A stretch of 64,000 nt of DNA. Source: Gnetum montanum. Taxonomy: Eukaryota; Streptophyta; Gnetopsida; Gnetales; Gnetaceae. The notes beneath the pieces were generated by a model that had not been told where the DNA came from, made no database searches, and saw only the letters and a program-made list of their open reading frames with translations. Positions 33,901-44,166 of this stretch are shown one piece after another (the stretch's first letter is position 1; each line of letters begins with the position of its first letter). A program made the translations under genes and the position numbers. The stretch is from NCBI GenBank assembly GCA_015680685.1, contig MNCI01007634.1:695731-759730 (forward strand). Direction: 5' to 3'.

Positions 33901-35330
33901 AGGAGGAGATATAAAATATGGAGCATGGTTATTCATCAAATAAGGTGCTTTTTGTGTTAGTTGGTGTATGCTCATGAAAAGGTTTAATTTGTTAGATGTT
34001 GACCAACTATTTCTTGTTTGGGCTCTCAAGTTTATAGATCATTATAACCCCAAAAGAAAAAGTTTAATAAATGATGTAAGGTCCTTCCCACAATGTTTGG
34101 AACTTAGTTCTTTGAGGTACATGTGTGAGGTTCCAATAGAGAACCTTGTCTCCTAGTTAAAATTGATTTTTCTAATTTTCAAGTCATGAAAATTTTTGTT
34201 ATAGGCCTTGTGCAACTCATTAGATGATAAGGCTACTAATTGATTTTCATCTAGCAGGTTGAGATTCATCAATCTTCCTTTTTGGGCTAAAATTAAGTCA
34301 AGGTCAAGGTCACAAGCCATTGAAAGCGTACAAAGTTCAAATTGGATTAGAAGTGTTGGTAGTTTTCTCTACACAAGTTCATAGGGAGAGTAGCCTATAG
34401 GAAGTTTCTAAGTTGAGCAGTAGGCCCAAAGGGCATCATTGAGTTTCATGCTATAGTCCTTCCTATACTTGCTAATAGTTCTTGTTAATATTCTTGTAAT
34501 TTCCTATTGGTAACCTCAGCTTGACCATTAACTTGGGGATGGTAAGGTGTTGTGACTTTATGTTTAACCCCCATGCATTACATGAGCTTTCAAAAAGTAG
34601 TGCATATAAAATGAGTTCCATTGTCAAAAATTAATGCATGTAGCACACCAAACCTATTTACAACATTTTTTTGTGCAAACTGAGCAGTAGTAGAAGATGT
34701 ACAGTCAATGATGGTTACTACTTCTACCCATTTCATACAATAATCAATAGTGACTATGATGTATGCCTTTTCATTTGACATGGACATGATGGGATCCATG
34801 AAATCAATGTCCCAAATGTAGAATGGTTCTAATGGTTGAATCCATTATTGAGGTCTCTCTATTTGAGTAGTCATTCCACCATCTCATTGACATCATATAC
34901 AAAAGTGGATGAAATGGTGAGCATCCCTAAAGAGTGTTGGCCAATAGTACCTTTCCGTCAAGATTTTAATGGCCATGCATCTCCCAACAAAGTGTCCTCC
35001 ACAAGGACCTTCATGAGCATCTTAGAGAACACACAATTGATCAACATCAAGAACAAACTAGTGAACCAAGCCATCAATGCATAGCTTGTAAAGGTTTTTG
35101 TTGATCTCCATGAAGTGCTTTACCTAGTGAAGAAATTGTTGTTTCCTCTAGTGGTCGAACCCTTGTAAATCTCCTGAGTGAGAAGATAGGTGAGAATGTT
35201 ATCATACCATTTTGGCCCATTGGGCATTTGTTTAGTGATTTCTCCAACAAAGAGGAGTTCATCAGAAAACATATCAAATAATGAACTTTTTTCCTCTTTG
35301 TCATCCCATCGCAATGGAGACAAGTGATTA
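33901..35330 (-). pseudogene. Copy 2 integrase relic
   Basis: On the minus strand the 5' part holds the zinc-binding region in broken frames (about 35000-34850). The frame 34799-34590 holds the core: MDPIMSMSNEKAYIIVTIDY, KWVEVVTIIDCTSSTTAQF and LIFDNGTHF. The first two catalytic Asp are present (VTIDY and FDNG). The YHPQ-QAEV region further on is frameshifted. The C-terminal part (about 34350-33990) matches the usual WxxAYxTPIGxSPYxLV region in fragments. I see no chromodomain, as expected for Athila/Tat-type integrases. Confidence 0.8.
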
Positions 35331-35985
35331 GCAACCACATTCTTAGTGCCCTTTCGATCTACCATTGTAAGATCAAATTCCTGTAAGATCACCAACCACT
35401 GTATGACATGGGGCTCACTATTGGCTTGTTCATTAGAAAGCAGATGGCATTGTGGCTTGTGTGCACAAACACCTTGTATCCAAGCACATAGTGCCTAAAC
35501 TTTTCTAGAGCAAACATCACAGCCATCAATTTTTTCCCTATGGTGGTGTAGTTTAGTTGTGCATCCACAATGCTTTGGTTGGTGCAGTGGATGTAGTATG
35601 AACATTTCTTGTTATCTAACTACATTAGCATAGCTCCCAAGGCATAATTCAAGGCATCTATCATGATATGAAATGGTCTAGACTAGCCAAGTGCTTGTAG
35701 AATTGAATTTTTCACAAGCCTTTCTTATAGTTACTGGAATTCTTTCTCACATTCTGTGATCTAGATGAAGGGAGCATCTTTCTTTGTTAGCTCGATCAAC
35801 AATTTTATGATCTTAGAGAAATTCTCTATGAATCACCAATAGTAGCTAGTGTGTCTAAGGAATGACCAAACATCTTTAACTATTTCTAGCTGATGGGTTA
35901 TTCCTTGGATGACCCTTATTTTTTTAGGGTCCACCTCAGTTCCTGCTTACAAGACTTTGTGCCCCAGTACAAAGCCCTCCTAGGC
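35331..35985 (-). pseudogene. Copy 2 RNase H relic
   Basis: Minus-strand fragments read PFHIMIDALNYALGAMLM (first catalytic Asp), DAQLNYTTIGKKLMAVMFAL (the Glu of TEKE is now Gly) and VFVHTSHNAICFLMNK (Asp lost). QEFDLTMVDRKGTKNVVANH at about 35390-35335 then matches the RNaseH-integrase linker with the ADHLSR-type site. The catalytic set is incomplete. Confidence 0.75.
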
Positions 35986-36597
35986 CATGAGATGAATTTT
36001 CTACCAATTGAGCCGCAATTTAGTTTCGACACATCATATTAGCACTTACTCAAGGTGGTCCATGACTTGCTCAAATGTAGCTTCATAGGTGGAGAAGTCA
36101 TCCATGAAGACTTCTACACCACTACCAATCTGTTGTTGAAAGATGCTCAAGACTAGGCATTGAAATGTGGTAGGATCATTACATAGATCAAACAACATCT
36201 TAGGATATGCAAAAGTCTCCCAAGGACTTGTGAAAATTGTCTTTGCTTGGTCCTCTAGTGCAATTTGGATTTGGTTATAGCCACTATAACCATCTAGGAA
36301 GCTATAGTAGCAATTCCCTAATATTGTGTCTAGCTCCCAGTCAACAAATGTCAATGGAAAATGATCCTTGAATGTTGTCATATTCAATAGCCTAAAATTG
36401 ATGTAGACCCACCACTTACCACCTTTCTTTGGTACAATTATGAGTGAACTAACCCACTTACTATCTGAAATGGGATAGATGAAGCTTTCCTTGAGGAGTT
36501 GCTTGATTTTCTCCTTGATGATTTCCTTCAATTTGGGGTCCTCTATGGCTATTGTTTTGGCTTCATGGCTAGATCGGTGTGGATGTGATGCTGGCAT
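35986..36597 (-). pseudogene. Copy 2 reverse transcriptase, near-intact frame
   Basis: The minus-strand frame 36597-36046 is open for 183 codons, the longest pol frame in the window apart from chance. It holds DPKLKEIIKEKIKQLL, SSLIIVPKKGGKWW, YINFRLLNMTTFKDHFPL and FLDGYSGYNQIQIA (first catalytic Asp), then MLFDLCNDPTTFQ and VFMDDFSTY (the [YF]xDD box, intact). The frame ends at a stop in the connection, and thumb and RNaseH follow in other frames. The enzyme would copy element RNA into DNA. Catalytic residues survive although neighbouring domains are ruined. Confidence 0.9.
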
Positions 36598-37047
36598 ATC
36601 CTAGGATCAATCCTTTTGAGTTTAGGATATGACCAAGTAAAAGCTACTAACAATCTTTTAACTACTTTTAATAGCATCTTTTTCTATTCTAGAGAAATTT
36701 TTGAATTGATTATCACTAGCTTCTTATTTTTCAAAAATACATATTACATTCTAGTCAGTAACATTTTTAGTCTAAGGAGCTATTACTTGAAGTTCTCAAG
36801 AATTTTCAACTCTCCCCAATATGTATCATCATTTGTATCATTGGAGAGTTGGTGATGAACTTTCTCTAGTTCATCCATGCTTGTGACATATTCACATGTG
36901 TGGCTCTCAGCTGGTTCAATGCAAAAGTGTGCTACTTTTTGAATCAGTGGTTAGCCACTAGTTGCCCTCCTATTTTGTGGCTACTGTATATAGACACCTT
37001 TGAATTTCTACTTCTGGCACACATTGGTTGCATGCAGAGATAGATGC
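36598..37047 (-). pseudogene. Copy 2 PR-RT linker
   Basis: This non-conserved connector between protease and RT has broken frames. It aligns with 30190-30663 of copy 1 (shared words CTAGTTCATCCATG and GATATGACCAAG). It has no catalytic motif. Confidence 0.5.
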
Positions 37048-37520
37048 TTACTTGATGGCCCAAAGTTTGTACACATAATTGTACCCATTATCATTGTACG
37101 CAATGCATGGAACTCTTTTCTTCTCGATCTTTCCAATTTTTTTTTCTTTAGATATATCCAAGGAAAGATCCCTGATGCCCATTCTTACATCTATGGTGCT
37201 TAGCCATGCTCTTCCCATGATGATTGGGAAGTCCCCTTTGCAGTTCTCCACTTTGATTACCAAGAAGTTGGCAAGATAAGACCACCCACAAACCATGGTC
37301 ATAATGTCTTCTACTAATCCTAATGGAATAGTGATGGACTGGTCTACCAATTCTAATATAATGTTTCTCTTCTTGAGAGGAGGCAATTTCTAGGTAGTGT
37401 ACATCTCATGAGAAATCAAATTAACACTAGAACCTAAATCGAGAAGACCCTTGCATGGTTCATTCCTAGCAATCTACAAAAAAATCAAAGGACTTCCAAG
37501 ATTAGCTAATTTCCTAGGAA
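37048..37520 (-). pseudogene. Copy 2 protease relic
   Basis: The active site DLGSSVNLIS is encoded at 37440-37411, preceded by PCKGLL. After one stop the frame 37386-37048 continues with ILELVDQSITIPLGLVEDI, FLVIKVENCKGDFPIIMGR and WLSTIDVRMGIRD. This is the retropepsin of an Athila/Tat-type element. It would have cut the Gag-Pol precursor. The D-[LST]-G triad survives; the stop between the halves inactivates it. Confidence 0.8.
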
Positions 37521-40107
37521 GGTTTCCTGCATGGATCCAATCAAACATAGTATAAGTGAGCATTATATTATGGATCCTTGGCAAATTTTGGTTTGAAGGA
37601 GGCTCAAAGGAATTTGATATGGAGAAAGAGGCAAGAGTAGGATTATCAACCATGGATGTAGATGAAGGATTAGGTAAACTATGGGGTTGAAAGAAATGTC
37701 TTTTCTTTGATCAGGCATTTGACCCCTCCAATTGATGATTGGGTTGCAAATTAACAACCCTCGTAGCATTGCATTGTTGCTGTTAAGCTAGCAGTTCATC
37801 CTACATAGGAAGAGTAGGTGGTAGCTATGCAACTAGAGGAGGAGTGTGTGCAAATACATGAGGAGGATAAGGATAGGAGGTCGCATCCTTTCTTTCATGT
37901 GGAGAAGGAGTTCAATAGTAATCAAAAGGGTGGTAGTAAGGTTGAATATTAGAAATGTAACTAGAAGAGTCACGTAAAGACATGGGTTGCTAAACATGGT
38001 AACCATGTGGATTAGGCTGCCAATAAGGGTATTATTGCCTTGGCAGTGTAAATACCCATGATTGTGGTTGCTACCATTTTTGGTACTATTCATATAATTG
38101 TGGTGGAGCTCCACTTAGATATAGTTGTTGGTGGAAGAACTACCTGAGATTACCTTGAGGATAAGGCAACCTTCTGGATGTTTGCCTTTGTGTAAGCCAT
38201 GGATGTAAGGCATACACCTCAGATTCTTGAAGATGTGACACAACAAGGTAACATCCTTTAGGATGTTCATACTAGCAAACATCACATCCACGATCATTAT
38301 CTAATTCACTATCTGCAGCCTCTTCTATTATGGCAATTTTGCCCTTACCTTTGTAATATGCATGTTCAGCTTCCTTACGCCTCCTATGCTCATAATCACT
38401 ACCTAGTTCTCTGGACTCTTCAACGATTTTGAGAACAACTTGAAATCTACAATCCATGGAGTTCCTTAACTGATCAACCTTGGCCATAGGTTCAAACTAG
38501 AATTGTTGAAGTGGGAAGGTTTTCTTATGCATTCCCTCATCAAATATGGATTCTTCCTCACTATCATAGAATCAAACCTCCTTTTTGTAGATGGAAGGAT
38601 CATGGTTTTACTCCTTTGCACTTTCTTTTTTTCTTAGTTTGCTCTCCTCTTTGGTGACCTACTCTATTAACCTTTGTACTTGATGGGCAATTAGTTTTGA
38701 CAATCATCCTTAGGCATAGATACCAAGGGTTTTTCCTTATTTAATTATGAAGCCCATCTACAATGTGATGAAGTTGAGCCAATTGAGAATAATCATAGCC
38801 AAGAAATTTGTGAATCAAGGCATAGTATTGACCAATGGTGACATCCATGAGCTCATGTATTCCTTGTTTCCACCCTTGAATTTACTTCTTTAAGTTGGAC
38901 ACCTTAGAGTATGTTTAATACTTATCATTGAACATCTCAAGCATGGTACTCCATCATCTAATAGATTCTAATTCGAAGGATCGGTACCAGTTATCTACTT
39001 TTTTAGTGAGTGTCCTTGGGATACACTTCAATTTCTATCACTCATTCTCTATGTTCTACAAGACACATGCATCTTGAAAAGATTGAAGATGATTTTGGGG
39101 ATCAGAGTTATATTCTCCTTCAAATCGAGGAATATTTTTCATGTCTAACCATTTGATCCAACTATCTTTCACATGCCTTGTTGGGATTCTAACTACCTCT
39201 ATGATGTTAAGTATACTTTAGGTAGCAAATAGAGGCTCATTAAGGCCTTGTTCATGGTTCCCATGATGCTATTTACTACTCCTTCATCCATGGCAATCTG
39301 CCTCTCTTGAATGTCTGCATCCTTGATCTTGCTTGTCTCGATGGTCCCCTTGATTATTGTGGTCTCGCCGATCATTGTGCTTATTTTGATCATCTCCATC
39401 ATGATCTCACCTTCTACGATATGATTAGAGCTAGAAGAAGAAGATGATGACAAAGGAGAAGAGGAAGAAAATCAGCACCATCACGATGCCTACTACTGCC
39501 TCTTCAGTGATTGCGACCATGATCACAATCATGCTTCTTGTCAGTATCCTTATCTTGACTTTCCCCTCCAGATCCTTCTTTGTCATTGGATCCCTTGTTA
39601 CCAAAATCAAGATTGTGAACTGTGGAGTGTAGATTCTGGTTTTGACCTCCATTGCTAAAGTCAAAGAGAGGAGCATCATTGAATGGAAACCCTCCTAGAG
39701 AAGGGTTCTCCACTAACTTGTTGGTACAACAGGAATGGAGGATTGTTAAGTTCTTTTCCCTTCAAAAACTCATAGCACTGCTCCAATTTTCAATCTTGCA
39801 GGTGTTTTGCATCAATGGGATGATAATCCCTGGTATTGACATCTTCCACATTATAGTCCCCATGGTAGTCTTGAAGACCACATCATGCGAGCATTTGATA
39901 AAACATTGCAGGAGCAGCATGATCAAGCAGCAACACAATTTTGCCCTCCATGTCACACCACCACAATCGTTCATCCCGGTATAGGGTGAAGGTGAAGTTT
40001 GGCACATACTCATCAGGGTGAGTATATATGATTTGGTACTGTTGAGGCTTTGTTGGCTTAACTCTATCAGCCTTGGGTGGATAAGCACTCCTGTGAGAAG
40101 AAGACAT
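37521..40107 (-). pseudogene. Copy 2 gag (Athila-like)
   Basis: The start was chosen at ATG 40107 because MSSSHRSAYPPKADRVK is conserved with copy 0 and E. Next come YQIIYTHPDEYVPNFTF, WWCDMEGKIVLLL, the low-complexity NKGSNDKEGSGGESQDKD segment and the capsid region (about 39140-38690). MAKVDQLRNSMDCRFQVVLK follows at 38487-38428, and then a C/H-containing stretch EHPKGCYLVVSHLQ (about 38280-38230), also present in E, which may be the nucleic-acid-binding part. The Gln/Pro/Tyr-rich tail ends near 37560. Several frameshifts break it. A short leader of about 140 bp precedes it. Confidence 0.75.
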
Positions 40108-40247
40108 GTTCAGTTAGTGAAATAAAAATCATAGTGTTCTCTAAGAATTTATTGTAGTAATTATGAAATAATATATGACTCTAAGGTTTGTTCCAATGAT
40201 TTAAATACTTTTCACTGGGTCCTAGATAGCACACAAAACAACAAAAA

Positions 40248-40268
40248 GGTCCCCATCAACAATGCTAA
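40248..40268 (-). other. tRNA-Asp-type primer site of copy 2
   Basis: The minus strand reads TTAGCATTGTTGATGGGGACC right after LTR C. Together with the sites of copy 0 and E it supports a tRNA-Asp primer. The mismatches are mainly transitions. Confidence 0.7.
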
Positions 40269-41193
40269 TGATGAGCAGCGAGGTACCCCTACGCCCAACC
40301 ATACAAATCACTAAGGCATTACATGCGATCCGGTGGAACTCCATGGACCTATAGTTATCTCATATACTAGTTTCTTTAGGAAGTGAAAAAATTTTGAGAA
40401 TGTTCATTGTCTTCCCAACTACAGTTGTGAGGCTCAAGGGTATGGTTTAAGTGTAATTGAGGTATATGAATTTTTGTCATTTTATATTTTATGGATGTAA
40501 TCTCCTACAACAAGAATAAGGATAGAGTAGATTGAAAACTAATTTCTATTTCCTAGCTAACCTAATACAAGTAACCACCCCACTTTCTTAAACACATATA
40601 ACATTGCTAGGCTGCCAAACATTAAGCATTGCTGGGTTACTAAGTACTATATGAATGCTCGAAGTGGTCATGCTCGTGTTCATTAATTGCTAGAAATAAA
40701 TTACTTAATGAAATGCATTAAAGTAAAGAAGAAGAAAGTAAAATTCATTAAATAAAATATTAAGCTATTCTTAGTGCTACAAGTATTGTCAAAAGAGTTC
40801 ATTTTTTCCATCACACTGCTGTCCTCAGGTACATTAGTGCTCGAACAAAGAACCGTATACACTTTAGACTCCTTTTGCAGGCACTTAGAAAATATTCTAA
40901 CTCTAAGGAAAATAAATGGCAAGAGCTTCACTACTCTGACTAAAAACTAAATTGAAAACTAGCTCAAAATGAAAGCCTAGGCATGGTATTTATAGACCCA
41001 GGTTAGATGCTCTGATGTTGCTTACGCAACATCATATCAAGTCCCCAATGTCATGTATGTGACATTGCAGGTTTGAAATCGCATACCTAATGTTGGGGCC
41101 AACATAATGTGGTTCACCATTACCTGACGTCAATGCCAACATAATGTAGTTCATCATTACCTAACATCAGGGCCAACATAATGCGATTCATCA
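40269..41193 (-). repeat. LTR C (5' LTR of copy 2)
   Basis: This is a 925-bp LTR from TGATGAGCAGCGAGG to GCGATTCATCA. The right end is unusual: the terminal segment GCCAACATAATG-N6-TTCAYCA occurs three times (41099-41119, 41134-41156, 41172-41193) about 37 bp apart, which explains the extra length over LTR B. TATA box at 40987-40994 (minus). A hairpin GATGTTGC-TTAC-GCAACATC lies just upstream of it (about 41015-41034). No polypurine tract lies to its right. Confidence 0.8.
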
Positions 41194-43016
41194 TTATGCA
41201 AGATGTTAAAGCTAATACAAAAGTGTTAAAAAGCTAATAAGTCAAGTTCAAAGAAGGAAATGATGCTAGATGTCAAAACTAAAGTGAAAAGATAGATGAC
41301 TAGAAATAATATCATAGATGATGTAGGACATCAAATCTAGGTCATTTAAAGTAGAAGATTCTACTAATGGAGACCTAGAGGTATAACCATGATAACTAAT
41401 GTTAGAAAAATGATAGATTTGCTACTAATGAGTTGTTGAGGATAATATGTTACAACCCAAACTTCTAACTAATGAAAGAAAGTAAGATTAGGTACATTAG
41501 TTATGTTACTAAATAGGCATGTGACCCATTCTTTAAGGTGCTCCTCTAACCAATGGCTAAGATTCATAACTTAAACACGAGTTATTCATTAATTATTTCT
41601 AATAACTCTAATGCAAGTTTTCACATTTTCTTCATTGAGTAGTGCTTTTATCATATGGTGGCTAGTTGGTCTTAAGGTGGTAGGCCTAGGATGATGCAAT
41701 GTAATTTCACTGCTAATGGCTGAACTTAGTTTAAAACCTCAAAAAAAAAAAGGAATAGTGATTATTTTAATGTTGCATCATATACAAAATTCACTATGAC
41801 CATGGTAAGATATCTCATATTCCAATTTTGGAAATCCTACTCGCTTCATCTCAACTAACTTTCATGGTATAATTATGAATTTTATGGTTTTGTGTAGCAT
41901 AGTACAAGATTCTAACAAAAATGGTTGTGTGATTTTTGGAACAAGGGCATGCTCCATATTTAACTTTTAAGGTGTTCACTCATACATATAAAAGTAGTTA
42001 TGTAAGGACATTATGGGTAGGAGCCTATTTTGGAGGAGATCCATTTGTATGAATTTTGTTAATCATGACTCTAAACCAACCTCACACCTTCAAGGAAATT
42101 ATTAGCAAATTTTCTAATTTTATGCATGATTTTGAGGTCCACTTATCATCAATTTTGACTAAATTTTTGATGTTTTTATATTAAAACTTTCTCCAAATCC
42201 TCTATTTTTTTCACCTTAGAATCTAAAAGTCTGGTTCTTATGATTTTCAATATTCTAGTGCATCTCTAATATCTTGCAAATCATACCTTTGATTTCAAAT
42301 GTTTTAAAATTTATAAGCTCCTAGATTTAAGATTTTCATTCTAAGAACTAATGAAGTGATTTTTGAAAATTTTTCTAATACCCCATTTTCAAAAATTAAG
42401 ATAACTAATAGTAAAATAATTAAAATGACTTTAAAACTTAATGATTCTAGTTATCCTACAGCTTTATGAATGTTATTTTATAATAACCTTGAGCCTAAAT
42501 GCTATATTTTTCAAATTTTTAGCTAACTAAGAATCTAAGAATAGTCGAACAATAAGGAAAAATTATCAAAACTAACATTGATTTCTTGGTATGTGTAGAT
42601 GATACCATAATGAGTTCTACATTCAAGAGGTCTTTTCACAAGGCAATGAGAAGAGGCCAAGAGGAAGACATGACCATGGACAAGTAGAAACTACAATAAT
42701 TAGAGCTTTAATGACATATGCTCACTACCTAGATATTCACAAAATGATGAGTGAAAATTTTAGCCCATCATTTAGAAGTTCATAAAGACTCATCATTGGT
42801 GGTTTTTTGAAGGCTTCTATAATTTTTCAACATATTTTATGTCTATCCAATCTTATTATTATTATTTTAATACATCCACTTGAATAAATTTTGTAATGCA
42901 ATATCCATGTTTTGTAATGTCAATCAATATAGTCTTGATCACCCCATAATTTTTGTAATGGAACTTCATCCATATTATACAACTTAAGGACAAGTTTTTG
43001 GTGATTCGTTGGGGTA
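41194..43016 (+). other. E0: 3' region of a truncated plus-strand Athila-like element
   Basis: From about 41750 to 42640 this matches 52200-53290 of E (for example TGTAAGGACATTATGGGTAGGAGCC against TATAAGGGAATTACAAATATAAGCC, compared over 41998 and 52445 onward). From 42900 on it matches 56090-56216, ending in a GGGGTA tract before the LTR. The 2.7-kb extra coding relic of E is almost wholly missing here, with only its start near 42600-42690 visible. Gag and pol of E0 are absent. To the left it meets LTR C. Confidence 0.55.
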
Positions 43017-44026
43017 TGATGCAGCATCATATGTTGTATGACAAAAATCTTAAGTCTAATATAGCCCTAGTCTTGAAATAAATAAAAATTATGTTAATCA
43101 ACTATGATATTACATCTGTAATATCATATCTTTTATATTGCATCTTCTATATCTCATATGCTATATTGTAGGATAGAACAATATATTACATATGTAATAT
43201 AGTGTCCTAGCCTATGTAATATTGTAACTACAAAAATGCCTATAAATATGGTTTAGCTATGATGAAAAATAAATTTATTAACTATGTCAATGCATATGAG
43301 TTAACCTATCTTGAGATGCATCATGTAATCTCCATATTCTCCTATATAAATACATGCATCCATTGCATTTATGGCACTGTTTGACCCTTCTAATAGCTAG
43401 ACTCTTGTAGTTTGATTTTGCAAAAGTTATATTTTTTCCTATAAATGCTTGTTGTATGAATTGAATGAATTGTATGGAGTTTTATTTGAGTGCATAATGT
43501 ATCTAGATACATTTGAATGATGATGCTATAATTGATATTTTTTTCATCCATTGCAACACTTGCATTAGCATTTTAATTTACTTTTTTATAATTTATCTTA
43601 ACTATTCATTTACTTTTTATGTAAATAGTTAAATATTTTATTACATTGTGCTTAGTCAACTCACATGAGTATGACCAATTTCAAGCATAAACATATTAGC
43701 ATTTAGTAATCCTAGCAATGAGTCACTTGATACATCCAATAGTGAAACACTTAGTAACCTAGTAACATTGGCATATGTTTAGTCACACTTAAATATTTTA
43801 ATATTTTAAATATTTTAATAATCAAAAATCGTAATCATATGCATCAATTACACTTCACCATATAACTTAAGCTCATACAAGTATGATTAGAAAGATAATG
43901 ATCAACATCTTAATGCTTGGCTATCTAAGACATCCAACTAGTTTTAAGTTCATAGAATTTGACTAGATTACATGCGAATACTTATGATTTGTACAATTGG
44001 ACCTACGATTACTCCACCACTCATCA
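43017..44026 (+). repeat. LTR E5 (5' LTR of E, 3' LTR of E0)
   Basis: This is a 1010-bp LTR from TGATGCAGCATCATATG to CCACCACTCATCA. Its last 70 bp align with the reverse complement of the LTR A-D start, so it belongs to a distant subfamily of the same lineage. The polypurine-like end of E0 is on the left and a primer site on the right. TATA boxes lie at 43241 and about 43344. U3 holds two strong palindromes (43102-43127 and 43182-43201). It is homologous to E3 at 56217. Confidence 0.8.
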
Positions 44027-44048
44027 TTGTGTCATTGCTATAGACTTT
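44027..44048 (+). other. tRNA-Asp-type primer site of E
   Basis: TTGTGTCATTGCTATAGACTTT follows the LTR end directly. It fits the TGGCGCCGTTGCCGGGGA type with five or six transitions. Position and spacing match those of copies 0 and 2. Confidence 0.6.
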
Positions 44049-44166
44049 AATGCTAGCATTTTACATAATTAGAATTATTCAAGGATTGATATTAGAACTT
44101 AACATGATTTATCATTTAATAATACTAATAATATTTTATTTTAAGGCATACTTATAAACTACTAAT

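Larger units (their letters stand above)
30972..41193 (-). mobile_element. Copy 2, most complete Athila-like element
   Basis: The element is about 10.2 kb with LTR C (5') and LTR B (3') on the minus strand. It has a tRNA-Asp-type primer site, gag, PR, RT, RNaseH, integrase, a 2-kb 3' non-coding region and a polypurine-like end. All domains are in standard Ty3/gypsy order, but every domain has stops or frameshifts, so it is not autonomous. The five bases outside LTR B (AATAG) and outside LTR C (TTATG) do not match, so at least one end has recombined. Confidence 0.8.

Noticed and set aside
27830-35330. Chromodomain at the integrase C-terminus (chromovirus)
   Set aside because: The sequences after the integrase core in copies 1 and 2 show no chromodomain-like aromatic pattern, and the primer site is of tRNA-Asp type.
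39444-39984. Plus-strand frames of 62-110 codons, and the similar ones at 24323-24823
   Set aside because: They are shadows of minus-strand gag low-complexity and capsid sequence, present in both copies because the gag is homologous.
30967-41198. Copy 2 as a simple nested insertion into copy 1 with an intact duplication
   Set aside because: AATAG precedes LTR B and TTATG follows LTR C. They do not match, and copy 1 protease and gag do not resume after LTR C.
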